Assembly: GCF_003602005.1 (NCBI RefSeq)
Contig: NZ_QZWD01000001.1
Coordinates: 394,641-458,640 of the forward strand
DNA length: 64,000 nt
Reading direction: 5' to 3'
DNA from: Salinisphaera sp. Q1T1-3
Lineage (GTDB): Bacteria; Pseudomonadota; Gammaproteobacteria; Nevskiales; Salinisphaeraceae
Shown here: positions 1-8,963 of the stretch, one piece after another
Numbering within the stretch: position 1 is the first letter of the stretch
Layout: each line of letters begins with the position of its first letter
Translations under genes and position numbers: made by a program
The notes under the pieces: generated by a model
Database searches by the model: none
Seen by the model: the letters and a program-made list of their open reading frames with translations, nothing else
Told to the model about the DNA's origin: nothing

Positions 1-1061
1 ACGACGCGATGGACGTGCACGGCGGTCGCGGCATCCAGCAGGGCCCGCGCAACTATCTGTCGAGCTCTTATGTGTCGGTGCCGATCGCGATCACGGTCGA
101 GGGCGCCAATATCCTCACCCGCAGCCTGATGATCTTCGGCCAGGGCGCCATCCGCTGCCATCCCTATGTCTTCCCGGAGATGGAAGCCGCGCGCAAAAAC
201 GATCTCGACGAGTTCGACGATCTGCTGTGTGGCCATATCGGCTTTTCGGTCAACCGGGCGGCTCGGGCCTTCACCTTCGGCCTGTTCGGCTCCATTCTCG
301 TCGAGGCGCCGGTGATCGGCGAAGCCGCGCCCTACTATCGCAAGCTCGAACGGTTCTCCTCGGCGCTGGCCATCTGTGCCGACATCACGATGGGCCTGCT
401 CGGCGGCGAGCTCAAGCGCAAGGAATTGCTATCGGCGCGGCTCGGCGATGTGTTGTCGGAGCTGTATTTCGCCTCCGCCACGCTCAAGTATTTCCACGAC
501 GAGGGCGAAAAGGGCGAAGACGTGGATCATCTCCACTACGTGATGGCCGAATCGCTGGCCAACATCGAAAAAGCCTTCGACGGCTTCCTGCGCAACTTCC
601 CGAACCGCGGCGCCGCCCTTCTGATGCGCGTGCTCGTGCTGCCGACCGGACGCCGTCATCGCGGGGCCAGCGATGCGCTGGTCAACAAGCTCGGCGATGC
701 GATCATGGAGCCGTCCGCGTTCCGCGACCGACTGTCGGCCGATATCTATCTCGGCAAGAACGCCGATTCGGCAACGGGCCGCATGGAGCAAACGTTCAAG
801 AAACTCATCGAAGTCGAGCCAGTCTACGACAAGTTCTTCAAGGCTGTGGCCAAGGGAGAACTCTCCGGACTGACAACCGACGCACGGCTCGCATCCGCGG
901 TCGAGCGCGGGATCCTCGACAAGAGCGAGGCTGAACAGGTCCGGGTCTACGATGAGATGCGCTACGACGCGATCCTCACCGATGCCTTCACGCCCGAATA
1001 TCTCGCTGACATGGCACACAGCGCCCATGTCGACGATCGCGCGGCATCACGCGTGGCCTAG
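1..1061 (+). CDS. fadE: Acyl-CoA dehydrogenase, C-terminal part (FadE-type)
   Basis: Partial gene; its 5' part lies before the window and the reading frame is already open at base 3. It would catalyse the first, FAD-dependent step of fatty-acid beta-oxidation. The visible part begins with DAMDVHGGRGIQQGPRNYL and continues with ITVEGANILTR and FGQGAIRCHPYV, which match the conserved block of the large FadE-type acyl-CoA dehydrogenases. The helical C-terminal domain of FadE follows to the end (about 350 residues are visible). The TAG stop at 1059-1061 lies inside the CTAG end of a mobile repeat (1058-1298), so the native stop and the repeat end coincide. Family assignment is firm; substrate chain length cannot be told. 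Confidence 0.9.
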   Translation, partial: DAMDVHGGRGIQQGPRNYLSSSYVSVPIAITVEGANILTRSLMIFGQGAIRCHPYVFPEMEAARKNDLDEFDDLLCGHIGFSVNRAARAFTFGLFGSILVEAPVIGEAAPYYRKLERFSSALAICADITMGLLGGELKRKELLSARLGDVLSELYFASATLKYFHDEGEKGEDVDHLHYVMAESLANIEKAFDGFLRNFPNRGAALLMRVLVLPTGRRHRGASDALVNKLGDAIMEPSAFRDRLSADIYLGKNADSATGRMEQTFKKLIEVEPVYDKFFKAVAKGELSGLTTDARLASAVERGILDKSEAEQVRVYDEMRYDAILTDAFTPEYLADMAHSAHVDDRAASRVA

Positions 1062-1298
1062 GCGTGTTGATGTTTCGTTCGAGCGCCTTTTCGTCGAGAT
1101 ACCACAGCGTGTCCGGCAAGGCGCGAGTCTGATCGTGGCGTGCCACGATCAGACTCGCAACGCCGCAGGGCGCCCATCGTCAATTTTTCATGGGCGGCCC
1201 AACCCTTCGGGACAAGCGCCCCAATATCAAGAACACGACCGCAATACAGCGTTCTAGCAGGCTGGCGCGGCCTCGCACGAAACATCAACAGGCCCTAG
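1058..1298. mobile_element. Family A short mobile repeat, copy A1
   Basis: A 241-bp non-coding element bounded by CTAG on both sides. The left end reads CTAGGCGTGTTGATG and the right end, reverse-complemented, reads CTAGGGCCTGTTGATG, so the ends form an imperfect inverted repeat of more than 20 bp continuing into TTTCGT. Internally there is a palindrome (GATCGTGGC-GTGCCACGATC region, about 1129-1152) and the core shared with copies A2-A4 (the stretch around GGGCGGCCCAACCC and CAAGCGCCCC). Compared with A2 and A3, the segment that holds their covarying hairpin is deleted. The left end overlaps the fadE stop codon. No transposase is encoded; it looks like a MITE (non-autonomous element). Confidence 0.8.
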
Positions 1299-1324
1299 CC
1301 GAGTCGACATCGATGATCTGATCG

Positions 1325-1354
1325 GCCCGGGTGCCCAAGGCGTCCGGGCTTTTT
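1325..1354 (+). terminator. Rho-independent terminator after fadE/repeat A1
   Basis: GCCCGG and CCGGGC form a 6-bp stem around a 13-nt loop, followed directly by TTTTT. It lies downstream of fadE, beyond mobile repeat A1, so it was probably the original fadE terminator that the repeat has pushed away from the stop codon. Confidence 0.65.
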
Positions 1355-1519
1355 CATGCCTGTCGGCTGGCTGGCCATGGCCGGCGCCAAGCCGCCAGTG
1401 CCGACGCGTGGCCACCGACGCGACCATCTCATCGGAACAGTCGATGCTTTCATTGCCGCCTGCGACCGCACGGCGGCCTGTCTTCCCACCGCCCGGTACG
1501 GGTCACGTAGGCTTGTGGC

Positions 1520-1948
1520 ATGAACCGAACCGACACGCCCGATCTGGCGAGCGCATTCGAGACCGCCGCGTATCAGGTCCGTCTCGATCGCGAGTGGTAC
1601 ACGGTCGCGATCGCATCACCTTTGCCGCCGATGCTGCACACCTGGGTGACAACCCATGGCCGGCACGGTGTCGTCTGGATCATCACGGCACACAATCCCG
1701 GCGGCCGGCGGGCCACCGCTGCAGACAACCAGTTGCATGACCGGGCACTGCGCGATGCTGTGATGCACAGACCCTGGCATTGGCTGATGGCTCGCAATCG
1801 CGACCCGACGGGCCAGTGGCCGGACGAGCCTGCGTATTGGGTCGCCGGCCCGGATGCCGATTCGATACGACAACTGGCCATGCGATTCGGTCAGGCAGCG
1901 ATCGTGCGTGTGGATGAGCGCGGCCTGTCACTCGACTGGATGCCGTAA
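1520..1948 (+). CDS. DUF3293 domain protein
   Basis: A 142-residue soluble protein. The core VVWIITAHNPGG..., followed by an N-x-L-H-D-R-A-L alternation and a P-x-G-x-W-P-D-E-P stretch, matches the DUF3293 family of small uncharacterised proteobacterial proteins. It has no signal peptide or membrane segment. The ATG at 1520 is the only reasonable start, but there is no strong ribosome site. It stands alone between the fadE terminator and the convergent leftward genes. Function unknown. Confidence 0.7.
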   Translation: MNRTDTPDLASAFETAAYQVRLDREWYTVAIASPLPPMLHTWVTTHGRHGVVWIITAHNPGGRRATAADNQLHDRALRDAVMHRPWHWLMARNRDPTGQWPDEPAYWVAGPDADSIRQLAMRFGQAAIVRVDERGLSLDWMP

Positions 1949-1965
1949 ACCGGCCATGCCCGGCG

Positions 1966-2256
1966 TCAACGATCGGAGTGGCCCAGGTCGCGAGCCGGCG
2001 CGATACGATCGCGGATCAGGCGCTTGATCGGTTTGGTTTCCGGAAATCCGCCCGCCGCGCGCCGATCGTGCAGACATTCGTCATCCAGCCAGATCTGAAA
2101 CACACCCTGTTCGGCCGGTACGAGCGCGACTTCACCCAGATCATCGGCAAATGTGGTGAGCAGTTCCTGGGCCATCCATGCCGCCCGCACCACCCAGCGA
2201 CAGGCAGGACAGTAGCGAATGGCGATACGCGGCCGGTGTGCGGCCGGCTCAGCCAT
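1966..2256 (-). CDS. SelT/SelW/SelH (Rdx) family protein
   Basis: A 96-residue thioredoxin-fold protein with the CxxC motif CPAC near the N-terminus (IRYCPACRWVVRAAWMAQEL) and the family's C-terminal GGFPETKPIKRLIRD and LGHSD signature. The family is related to selenoprotein W with Cys in place of Sec, and members are thought to act in thiol redox chemistry. The start codon overlaps the stop of the upstream thioesterase (GTGATGGCTGA), so the two genes are probably translationally coupled. A GTG three bases upstream is an alternative start. Confidence 0.8.
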   Translation of the reverse strand: MAEPAAHRPRIAIRYCPACRWVVRAAWMAQELLTTFADDLGEVALVPAEQGVFQIWLDDECLHDRRAAGGFPETKPIKRLIRDRIAPARDLGHSDR

Positions 2257-2692
2257 CACCGGCGGGACGGTAAGCGGCCACGAATGCCTCGGGCATGCGC
2301 CGCGGTCGGCCGGTCGACAGCGTGACCGTCACATACTGCGTACGCCCGCGAAAGATGGTGCGGCCCGTATCGGCATGGCGGATCTGGAAACATCGCCACA
2401 TCGCCAGACGTCCGTCGTTCTCGGCGATCCAGGTCGCGACCTGCAGACGGTCCCCGAGAACCGCGGCCGCCAGGTAGTCGACTTCGTGGCGTCGCACGAC
2501 GCAGGCCGCATCGAGCTCGGTGTAGCGCTGCCAATCGAGGCCGAGCGCAAGCGTGTGCTGCCAGGCCGCATGCTCCATGTAGCGCATGTAGACCGAATTG
2601 TTGACGTGATTCAAACGGTCTATATCGGCGGCCTCGACCGTGATCTCCACGAAGAAAGGCACGTCGATGTCCCAGCGATCACGTTGTGGCAT
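2249..2692 (-). CDS. YbgC/FcbC-like acyl-CoA thioesterase (hotdog fold)
   Basis: A 147-residue single-domain hotdog thioesterase. The active-site region EAADIDRLNHVNNSVYMRYM corresponds to the D-x-x-x-H-V-N-N signature of the 4-hydroxybenzoyl-CoA/YbgC family, with the Asp as likely catalytic residue. I chose the ATG at 2692 because it follows a GGAAAGAGCGAG ribosome site and gives the family's usual length. The frame stays open far upstream, but that part has no hotdog similarity. It forms a two-gene unit with the downstream SelW-like gene (overlapping ends). The substrate is unknown. Confidence 0.82.
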   Translation of the reverse strand: MPQRDRWDIDVPFFVEITVEAADIDRLNHVNNSVYMRYMEHAAWQHTLALGLDWQRYTELDAACVVRRHEVDYLAAAVLGDRLQVATWIAENDGRLAMWRCFQIRHADTGRTIFRGRTQYVTVTLSTGRPRRMPEAFVAAYRPAGDG

Positions 2693-2773
2693 AAGCTCGC
2701 TCTTTCCGGGTCGAGAACGACGAAATCGACCCCTGATCGGATTCAGCTGGATGCCGGCCGACGGCCGAACACG

Positions 2774-2800
2774 AAAAAGCCGGCGACGGGCGCCGGCTTT
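2774..2800 (-). terminator. Bidirectional-looking terminator hairpin
   Basis: The stem AGCCGGCG/CGCCGGCT encloses a 5-nt loop with an A-run on the left, so the leftward transcript ends in GCCGGCTTTTT. It lies just after the stop of the lipoprotein gene (2817) and separates it from the thioesterase gene downstream. Confidence 0.8.
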
Positions 2801-2816
2801 CAGGACACGCGGGTGA

Positions 2817-3275
2817 TCAGCTGGCAGCCAGCGTATCAGCCTGTACGACCGTCGACATGTCGGATGGCGTACCCACGACACCGTACAGCCGCGACAGGAA
2901 CGCATCAGCCGAGGGCTTCCCGGAAAACAGCGTCTGATAGTGGGCCTGTACCGTGTCGGCAAAGGCCTGCTTGTCCTGCTCGCGCATCATGTAGGCCAGC
3001 GCATCGAGGTCCTCACCGCGACCGCGTGCGGCTTCGCTCTTGAGCATGGCGTACTGCGAATGCACGAACTTGCGGCGTGCATCGTGGTTTTGCGCGAACG
3101 CGTTGCGGCTCGCGTTCGTCGTCGCGTCGCTGGTTTGCTGGACTGCGTTCGTGGTCGCGTCCGCAATACGTGCGGTGCCGTTGACCAGCGTGTCGGAAGT
3201 CACGGTAATCTGCGAACATCCGGCCGCCGCCAGGCCCGCGCCGGCGATGGCGCCGAGACAAAGAAGCCTACGCAT
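2817..3275 (-). CDS. DUF3015-like lipoprotein
   Basis: A 152-residue predicted lipoprotein. Its N-terminus MRRLLCLGAIAGAGLAAAGC is a type II signal peptide with lipobox Cys20. A TT/N-rich linker (ATTNAVQQTSDATTNAS) is followed by a helical domain (KFVHSQYAMLKSEAARGRGEDLDAL..., then a YQTLF segment near the C-terminus) that resembles DUF3015 envelope proteins of gammaproteobacteria. It probably sits on the periplasmic side of a membrane. It is a single-gene unit with its own terminator. Function unknown; the family name is a tentative match. Confidence 0.6.
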   Translation of the reverse strand: MRRLLCLGAIAGAGLAAAGCSQITVTSDTLVNGTARIADATTNAVQQTSDATTNASRNAFAQNHDARRKFVHSQYAMLKSEAARGRGEDLDALAYMMREQDKQAFADTVQAHYQTLFSGKPSADAFLSRLYGVVGTPSDMSTVVQADTLAAS

Positions 3276-3296
3276 GAGCGTTCTCCCTGAACAAGA

Positions 3297-3670
3297 TTAA
3301 TTGTTGTGAATCAGTATTAAACCGCGACGCTTCGATGCAGCGCAATAGCGTCGAGACCGGCGGGCTGCGATCCGAACGTGCCTTGGCCGCCCACGCATCA
3401 TGTCCGGCAAGGCGCCGATCCGAGTCTCGGCCGGCCGGAGAAAAGATCGCCGGTGGGCACCGGGCCTCGTCTTGCTGTACGGGCTCGATTCAGAGCGCAC
3501 CCGATGTCGCGTCGCACGCCGGCCAGGCCGGCCCCGCGACACCGTTGCCGCTTGAAGGCAAACGATAGCGCCCTACTATAAGGCGCATCGAAAGACGACA
3601 ATGTAGCGTACCGCCCTTTCGCGTTATACTTTCGTTCGAAAAAACGAATTCTCAACCGATCCGAGTTGTT
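3297..3670. other. Intergenic region upstream of sufB
   Basis: A 374-bp stretch between the divergent lipoprotein gene and sufB. I see no convincing gene. It must hold the promoters of both flanking units. Near sufB there is a possible -10 (TATACT, 3625-3630), then an inverted repeat TTCGTT-6 nt-AACGAA (3631-3648), where a regulator could bind across the transcription start. I do not recognise a canonical IscR or Fur site. Confidence 0.5.
3602..3648 (+). promoter_or_regulatory. Candidate suf operon promoter and operator
   Basis: TGTAGC (3602-3607, a weak -35), a 17-bp spacer and TATACT (3625-3630, a good -10) precede sufB by about 40 bp. The palindrome TTCGTT/AACGAA lies directly after the -10, in the position of a repressor site. 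The -35 match is poor, so an activator or an alternative promoter is possible. Confidence 0.4.
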
Positions 3671-5158
3671 ATGGCCGCACACGAGGAAGACGTCGAAACA
3701 CTGGTAGCCGAGCGTGAGTACGAAGCCGGCTTCGTGACCGATCTCGAGTCGGACACGGTGGCCCCCGGCCTCAACGAGGACGTCATCCGGTTCATTTCCG
3801 CGAAGAAATCCGAACCGGACTGGATGCTGGAATGGCGTCTCGAAGCGTTCCGTCAGTGGCAGCAGATGCCGATGCCCAAGTGGCCGCACCTGCACTATGC
3901 GCCGATCGATTTCCAGAAGATCTCCTATTACTCGGCGCCCAAGTCCGCCAAGGACAAGCCGAAGAGCCTCGACGAAGTCGATCCGAAGCTGCTGGAAACC
4001 TACGAGAAACTCGGCATCCCACTGCGCGAGCAGGAAATGCTGGCCGGTGTCGAGGGTGCGGAGTACCCGTCAACATCGAGCAACGTCGCGGTCGACGCCG
4101 TATTCGACAGCGTATCCGTTGCCACGACGTTCAAGCAGAAGCTCGCCGATGCCGGCGTGATCTTCTGCTCGATCTCCGAGGCGATCCAGGAATACCCCGA
4201 GCTCATTCGCAAGCATCTCGGCACGGTCGTACCGCGCGGCGACAACTTCTTCGCCGGGCTCAACGCAGCGGTGTTCACGGATGGCTCGTTCGTCTACATC
4301 CCGGAAGGCGTGACCTGCCCCATGGAGCTTTCCACGTATTTTCGTATCAACGCCGAGAACACGGGCCAGTTCGAACGCACGCTGATCGTCGCCGAGAAAG
4401 GCAGCCACGTCTCGTATCTGGAAGGCTGCACGGCACCGCAGCGCGACGAGAATCAGCTGCATGCGGCCGTTGTGGAGCTGGTTGCCGAAGACGACGCCGA
4501 GATCAAGTACTCGACGGTTCAGAACTGGTATCCGGGCGACGAGAACGGCCGCGGTGGCATCTACAACTTCGTGACCAAGCGTGGCGATTGTCGCGGTGAT
4601 CGCTCGAAGATCTCCTGGACACAGGTCGAGACAGGCTCGGCGATCACGTGGAAGTATCCGAGCTGCGTGCTCAACGGCGACGACTCGGTCGGCGAGTTCT
4701 ACTCGGTGGCCGTCACGCGTGGCATGCAGCAGGCCGATACCGGCACCAAGATGATTCACGTCGGCAAGAACACCAAGTCGACGATCATCGCCAAGGGCAT
4801 TTCCGCCGCACGCGGCGAACAGTCGTACCGTGGCCTGGTCAAGATCCTGCCAAGCGCGGTCAATGCCCGGAACTTCACCCAGTGCGACAGCCTGCTGATC
4901 GGTGACAAGTGTGGCGCACACACGTTCCCCTACGTGGAGTCGAAGAACAGCACCGCCAAGCTTGAACACGAGGCCACCACCTCCAAGATCGGCGAAGACC
5001 AGATGTTCTACTGTCAGCAGCGTGGGCTATCCGAGGAGGACGCGGTCAGCCTGATCGTCAACGGCTTCTGCAAGGACGTCTTCAAGGAATTGCCGATGGA
5101 GTTCGCGGTCGAGGCACAGAAACTGCTCAACGTCACGCTCGAGAACGCGGTCGGCTGA
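3671..5158 (+). CDS. sufB: Fe-S cluster assembly protein SufB
   Basis: A 495-residue protein, the same length as E. coli SufB. SufB is the scaffold subunit of the cytoplasmic SufBC2D complex, on which Fe-S clusters are built. Family signatures include the [19 protein letters not shown] and [15 protein letters not shown] blocks and the C-terminal [16 protein letters not shown]. The basic core is right-handed beta-helix, as in SufD. It is the first gene of sufBCDS plus a Rieske protein. The ATG at 3671 has only a weak ribosome site. A strong hairpin separates it from sufC, so its level may be set apart from the rest of the operon. Confidence 0.97.
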   Translation: MAAHEEDVETLVAEREYEAGFVTDLESDTVAPGLNEDVIRFISAKKSEPDWMLEWRLEAFRQWQQMPMPKWPHLHYAPIDFQKISYYSAPKSAKDKPKSLDEVDPKLLETYEKLGIPLREQEMLAGVEGAEYPSTSSNVAVDAVFDSVSVATTFKQKLADAGVIFCSISEAIQEYPELIRKHLGTVVPRGDNFFAGLNAAVFTDGSFVYIPEGVTCPMELSTYFRINAENTGQFERTLIVAEKGSHVSYLEGCTAPQRDENQLHAAVVELVAEDDAEIKYSTVQNWYPGDENGRGGIYNFVTKRGDCRGDRSKISWTQVETGSAITWKYPSCVLNGDDSVGEFYSVAVTRGMQQADTGTKMIHVGKNTKSTIIAKGISAARGEQSYRGLVKILPSAVNARNFTQCDSLLIGDKCGAHTFPYVESKNSTAKLEHEATTSKIGEDQMFYCQQRGLSEEDAVSLIVNGFCKDVFKELPMEFAVEAQKLLNVTLENAVG

Positions 5159-5184
5159 TCGAATCGGCGCTGGCCCCTTCAGCG

Positions 5185-5215
5185 GGCCCGTGCCGGTCGG
5201 CACGGGCCTGTCTTA
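5185..5215 (+). terminator. Intra-operon hairpin between sufB and sufC
   Basis: A perfect 10-bp inverted repeat, GGCCCGTGCC and GGCACGGGCC, with a 4-nt loop (GGTC) is followed by TGTCTTAATTT. It lies in the 78-bp gap between sufB and sufC. The tail is only partly U-rich, so it may act as a partial terminator or as an mRNA-stabilising/processing hairpin rather than a full stop. Confidence 0.6.
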
Positions 5216-5236
5216 ATTTCAACAGTCGAAACCTCT

Positions 5237-5998
5237 ATGATTTCAATCAAGAATCTACACGCCGAGGTCGAGGGCAAGCCGATCCTTCGCGGCATCGATC
5301 TCGAGATCCCGGATGGCGAAGTTCATGCCATCATGGGCCCGAATGGTTCCGGCAAGTCCACGCTGGCCAGCATTCTCGCCGGCCGCGAGGAGTACGAGAT
5401 CACCGAAGGCAGCGTGATCTACAAGGACAAGGAGCTTCTGGAGCTCGGGGCGGACGAGCGCGCCTGCGAAGGCGTATTCCTGGGGTTCCAGTATCCCGTC
5501 GAAATTCCGGGTGTTTCCAACCTCTACTTGCTCCGGGCTGCGCTCAACGCCCGACGCAAGTATCGCGGTGAGCCGGAGATTGATGCGGTCGACTTCATGC
5601 AGATGGCGCAGGAGAAGATTGCGCACGTCGGCATGAGCATGGAAATGGCCAAGCGCGGCGTGAACGAGGATTTCTCGGGCGGCGAGAAGAAACGCAACGA
5701 GATTTTCCAGATGCTCATGCTCGAGCCGAGCCTCGCCGTGCTCGATGAAACCGACTCCGGCCTGGATATCGACGCACTGAAAGTGGTCTCCGACGGTATC
5801 AATCGCCTGCGCTCGCCCGAGCGCTCGGTCGTTCTCGTCACGCACTACAAGCGTCTGCTCGAGCACTGTGTGCCGGACCGCATCCACGTCCTCTATCAGG
5901 GACGTATCGTCCGATCGGGCGGGCCGGAACTGGCCGACACCCTCGAAGCCGAGGGCTATGCCAATCTCGAAACCGACGAGGCCGCGACCGCATCATGA
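5237..5998 (+). CDS. sufC: Fe-S assembly ATPase SufC
   Basis: A 253-residue ABC-type ATPase of the SufBC2D complex; ATP binding drives rearrangement of SufB-SufD during cluster assembly. Walker A is GPNGSGKST (about residue 35), the ABC signature is FSGGEKKRNEI (about 150), and Walker B is LAVLDETDSGLD. It lacks membrane segments, as expected for SufC. Its last bases overlap the sufD start (ATGA), so the two are coupled. Confidence 0.97.
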   Translation: MISIKNLHAEVEGKPILRGIDLEIPDGEVHAIMGPNGSGKSTLASILAGREEYEITEGSVIYKDKELLELGADERACEGVFLGFQYPVEIPGVSNLYLLRAALNARRKYRGEPEIDAVDFMQMAQEKIAHVGMSMEMAKRGVNEDFSGGEKKRNEIFQMLMLEPSLAVLDETDSGLDIDALKVVSDGINRLRSPERSVVLVTHYKRLLEHCVPDRIHVLYQGRIVRSGGPELADTLEAEGYANLETDEAATAS

Positions 5999-7332
5999 GC
6001 GCTGTCGAACAGATCGAACCCAGCATCGACCACTACCTGGCGGAGTATGCACGCGTCGAGCGCGATCTGCCGGGCAGTGACGAGTCGAAGCGAGGCCGCT
6101 CGGCCGAGCTGGCGCGGTTCGCCGAGGCCGGCTTCCCGAACACCCGTCAGGAGGATTGGAAATACACCAGCCTCGCACCGGTCGAGAAGCGACGCTTCGA
6201 GCTGTCGGACACGCCGCACGCGATCGGCATGGACGACATCGCCGCGTTTCTTCCCGAAGGGCTCGAGGCCTATCGACTGGTGCTCGTTGACGGCCACTTT
6301 GTTGCCGGCCTGTCCGATCTGGATCGCCTGCCCGAAGGCGTGACCGTGCGCTCGTTCGCCGCTTGGTTGAACGATAATGCAGGCGCGACCGTCAAGGCCG
6401 CCCAGATCTCCGAGGAACCGGGTAGCCTGAGCGCGATGAATGCCGCGCTGTTCACCGACGGCGCCTATATTGAAACCGCCGCCGGTGCCGTGCTGGACAA
6501 ACCCCTGCATGTGATCAGCGTGGCCTCCGGCGCCGTCGACGAGCGCATGACGCAGGTTCGTCATCGCTATGTGATGGGCGAGAACAGCCAGGCCACGATC
6601 GTCGAGCACGCCATCGGGCTCGGTGACAAGGCGTATTTCGCCAATGCCGTGACCGAGGCTGTCATGGGCCGCAACGCCCAGCTCACACGGGTGCGACTGC
6701 AGCAGGAATCCGGTCGTGGTTATCACGTCTCAAGCTTCTTCGCCGAACAGCGCCGCGATTCGCGTGTCTACAACCACGGCGTGGATCTCGGCGGCCGTCT
6801 GGCCCGGATCAACACCAATACGCGCCTGGTCGACCAGAACGCCGAAGTCCATTTCAACGGTGTCTATCTGCCCACCGGGCGACAGCATATCGACAACCAC
6901 ACGCGCATCGAGCATGCCACCGAGCACAGCATCTCGCGTGAGCGTTACAAGGGCGTTCTCGCCGGCCACGGCCGCGGCGTCTTCAACGGCATGATCCTGA
7001 TCCAGAAGGATGCCCAGAAGACCGACTCGGACCTGTCCTGCGATGCCCTGCTGCTATCGGACAAGGCCGAAGTCGACGCCAAGCCGGAGCTGGAGATCTA
7101 CGCCGACGATGTCACGGCCGGCCACGGCTCGACCGTCGGGCAGCTCGACGAAGACGCCGTGTTCTATCTCAAGAGCCGCGGGGTCGACGAGGAAGGCGCG
7201 CGTGCGATTCTGACCTACAGCTTCGCCAAGTCGCTCATCGAGCAGATCGGCATGCCAGCGGTGGCACGGTACGTCGAAGCCGCCATGCTGGTGAAGCTGC
7301 CGGGCGGCACCGCTTTCGCAGATCTCGCCTGA
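5995..7332 (+). CDS. sufD: Fe-S cluster assembly protein SufD
   Basis: A 445-residue SufB paralogue that pairs with SufB and SufC. Family blocks visible are NTRQEDWKYTSLAP near the N-terminus and, in the C-terminal half, NHTRIEHATEHSISRE, YKGVLAGHGRGVFNGMI, KPELEIYADDVTAGHGST and FYLKSRGVDEEGAR. The conserved His in the GHGST stretch is the one implicated in cluster formation in E. coli SufD (family knowledge). Start codon overlaps sufC by 4 bases. Confidence 0.95.
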   Translation: MSAVEQIEPSIDHYLAEYARVERDLPGSDESKRGRSAELARFAEAGFPNTRQEDWKYTSLAPVEKRRFELSDTPHAIGMDDIAAFLPEGLEAYRLVLVDGHFVAGLSDLDRLPEGVTVRSFAAWLNDNAGATVKAAQISEEPGSLSAMNAALFTDGAYIETAAGAVLDKPLHVISVASGAVDERMTQVRHRYVMGENSQATIVEHAIGLGDKAYFANAVTEAVMGRNAQLTRVRLQQESGRGYHVSSFFAEQRRDSRVYNHGVDLGGRLARINTNTRLVDQNAEVHFNGVYLPTGRQHIDNHTRIEHATEHSISRERYKGVLAGHGRGVFNGMILIQKDAQKTDSDLSCDALLLSDKAEVDAKPELEIYADDVTAGHGSTVGQLDEDAVFYLKSRGVDEEGARAILTYSFAKSLIEQIGMPAVARYVEAAMLVKLPGGTAFADLA

Positions 7333-7351
7333 TCGTCAAACGAGGTATCCC

Positions 7352-8608
7352 ATGTCGCAAGTCCAGCCCCTATCCGCGATGAAGAACGGTTTCGACGCGG
7401 AACGTGTGCGTCGTGACTTCCCGATTCTGGAAGAAGCGCTGCCGTCCGGGCAGCGACTGGTATACCTCGATAACGCCGCCACCACCCAGAAACCCGCGGC
7501 GGTTCTCGATGCCAGCGACGCTTACTACCGGCATGCCAATGCCAACGTGCATCGCGCCATTCATACCTTGTCGCAACGCGCTACCGCTCAGTATGAGGGG
7601 GCCCGGGACAAGGCCGCAGCGTTTCTCGGCGCCGCCTCGCGAGACGAGATCGTCTACACGAGCGGGACCACCGACGGCATCAACCTGGTAGCCCAGTGTT
7701 TCGCGCGACCACGACTGTCGCCCGGCGACGAAATTCTGCTGACCGAGCTGGAGCATCACTCCAACATCGTGCCCTGGCAGATGATCGCCGAAATCACGGG
7801 TGCCAAGGTGGTCGTGGTCCCGATTGGCGATGACGGCAGCGTCTCGCTTGCGGATTTCAAGGCGCACCTGTCGTCGAAAACCGTCATCGCCGCATTCGCC
7901 CATATCTCGAATTCGCTCGGCACCGTGCTTCCGGTCGCCGACATGATCGAGGCCGCACACGCCGCCGGCGCCACGACGCTGATCGACGGCGCACAGGCGG
8001 TTGCGCACGCGAAGGTCGATGTGCAGGCGCTCGATGCCGATTTCTATGTCATGTCGGCACACAAGCTGTTTGGCCCGACCGGTTTCGGCGTGCTCTACGG
8101 CAAGAAAACGTTGCTTGAGGACATGCCCCCGTATCAGGGCGGCGGCGATATGATCGAACAGGTCTCCTTCGCCGGGACGACCTACAACGACGTGCCCTAC
8201 AAGTTCGAAGCCGGTACGCCGAACATTGCCGGCGCCGCCGCGCTCGGCGCCGCCATTGACTATGTCTCGCAGTTCGACATGGGCGAGGTTTTCGCGCACG
8301 AGCACGAACTCCTCACGCGGGCGACCGAAGCCATGCAGGCCATCGACGGATTGCGCATCGTCGGCACGGCACCGGGCAAGGCCGGCATCATCTCGTTCGT
8401 CATGGACGGCGTACACGCACACGATATCGGCACGCTTCTCGACGAATCCGGTATTGCCATACGCACCGGCCACCACTGTGCCATGCCGGTGATGGAGCGT
8501 TTCCAGGTTGCGGCGACGGCGCGTGTCTCCTTCGGGCTCTACAACACGGATGCTGATGTGGATGCGCTGATTGCGGGCCTCGAAAGCATCCAACGCATTT
8601 TCGGCTGA
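7352..8608 (+). CDS. sufS: Cysteine desulfurase SufS
   Basis: A 418-residue class II cysteine desulfurase that supplies sulfur from L-cysteine to the SufBCD scaffold. The PLP-binding lysine lies in MSAHKLFGPTGFG, and the persulfide-carrying cysteine in RTGHHCAMPVM near the C-terminus. N-terminal landmarks are VYLDNAATTQKP and YTSGTTDGINLVA. A GAGG ribosome site precedes the ATG. No sufE, sufU or sufA follows it in this operon, so its sulfur-acceptor partner must be encoded elsewhere or be replaced. Confidence 0.96.
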   Translation: MSQVQPLSAMKNGFDAERVRRDFPILEEALPSGQRLVYLDNAATTQKPAAVLDASDAYYRHANANVHRAIHTLSQRATAQYEGARDKAAAFLGAASRDEIVYTSGTTDGINLVAQCFARPRLSPGDEILLTELEHHSNIVPWQMIAEITGAKVVVVPIGDDGSVSLADFKAHLSSKTVIAAFAHISNSLGTVLPVADMIEAAHAAGATTLIDGAQAVAHAKVDVQALDADFYVMSAHKLFGPTGFGVLYGKKTLLEDMPPYQGGGDMIEQVSFAGTTYNDVPYKFEAGTPNIAGAAALGAAIDYVSQFDMGEVFAHEHELLTRATEAMQAIDGLRIVGTAPGKAGIISFVMDGVHAHDIGTLLDESGIAIRTGHHCAMPVMERFQVAATARVSFGLYNTDADVDALIAGLESIQRIFG

Positions 8609-8642
8609 AGCAGCCGTCGAACGACTCTTTCAGGATTCGAAC

Positions 8643-8963
8643 ATGACCGACTGGACCGACGTCTGCCAGGACGGCGACCTCGAGAACGGCCAGTGCCGTA
8701 TCGTGGATGTGGACGACACGATGATCGCCGTCTTCCATCAGGATGGCGGCTATTACGCCATTCAGGACATGTGCACCCACGACGGCGGTGAGCTCGCCAG
8801 TGGTGAGGTCGAGGGCGATGAAGTGATCTGCCCACGACATGGCGCACGCTTTTGCATCAAGAACGGCAAGGCCCTGTCGGCGCCGGCCTACGAAGATGTC
8901 GATACCTTCCCCACCCGCGTCGAAAACGGGGTTGTGCAGGTTCGCGACGATCGTTTCGACTGA
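8643..8963 (+). CDS. Rieske-type [2Fe-2S] ferredoxin
   Basis: A 106-residue Rieske protein with cluster ligands in MCTHDGG (C-x-H) and CPRHG (C-x2-H), spaced as in the small soluble ferredoxin components of ring-hydroxylating dioxygenases. It has no signal peptide, so it should be cytoplasmic. It closes the suf operon, 34 bp after sufS. Similar proteins follow sufS in some proteobacteria, suggesting an electron-transfer or cluster-related role, but none is proven here. The ATG at 8643 was chosen for family length; upstream codons overlap sufS. Confidence 0.85.
   Translation: MTDWTDVCQDGDLENGQCRIVDVDDTMIAVFHQDGGYYAIQDMCTHDGGELASGEVEGDEVICPRHGARFCIKNGKALSAPAYEDVDTFPTRVENGVVQVRDDRFD

Noticed and set aside
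2942-3300. Forward frames over the lipoprotein gene
   Set aside because: They are shadows of the reverse-strand lipoprotein with its clear lipobox.
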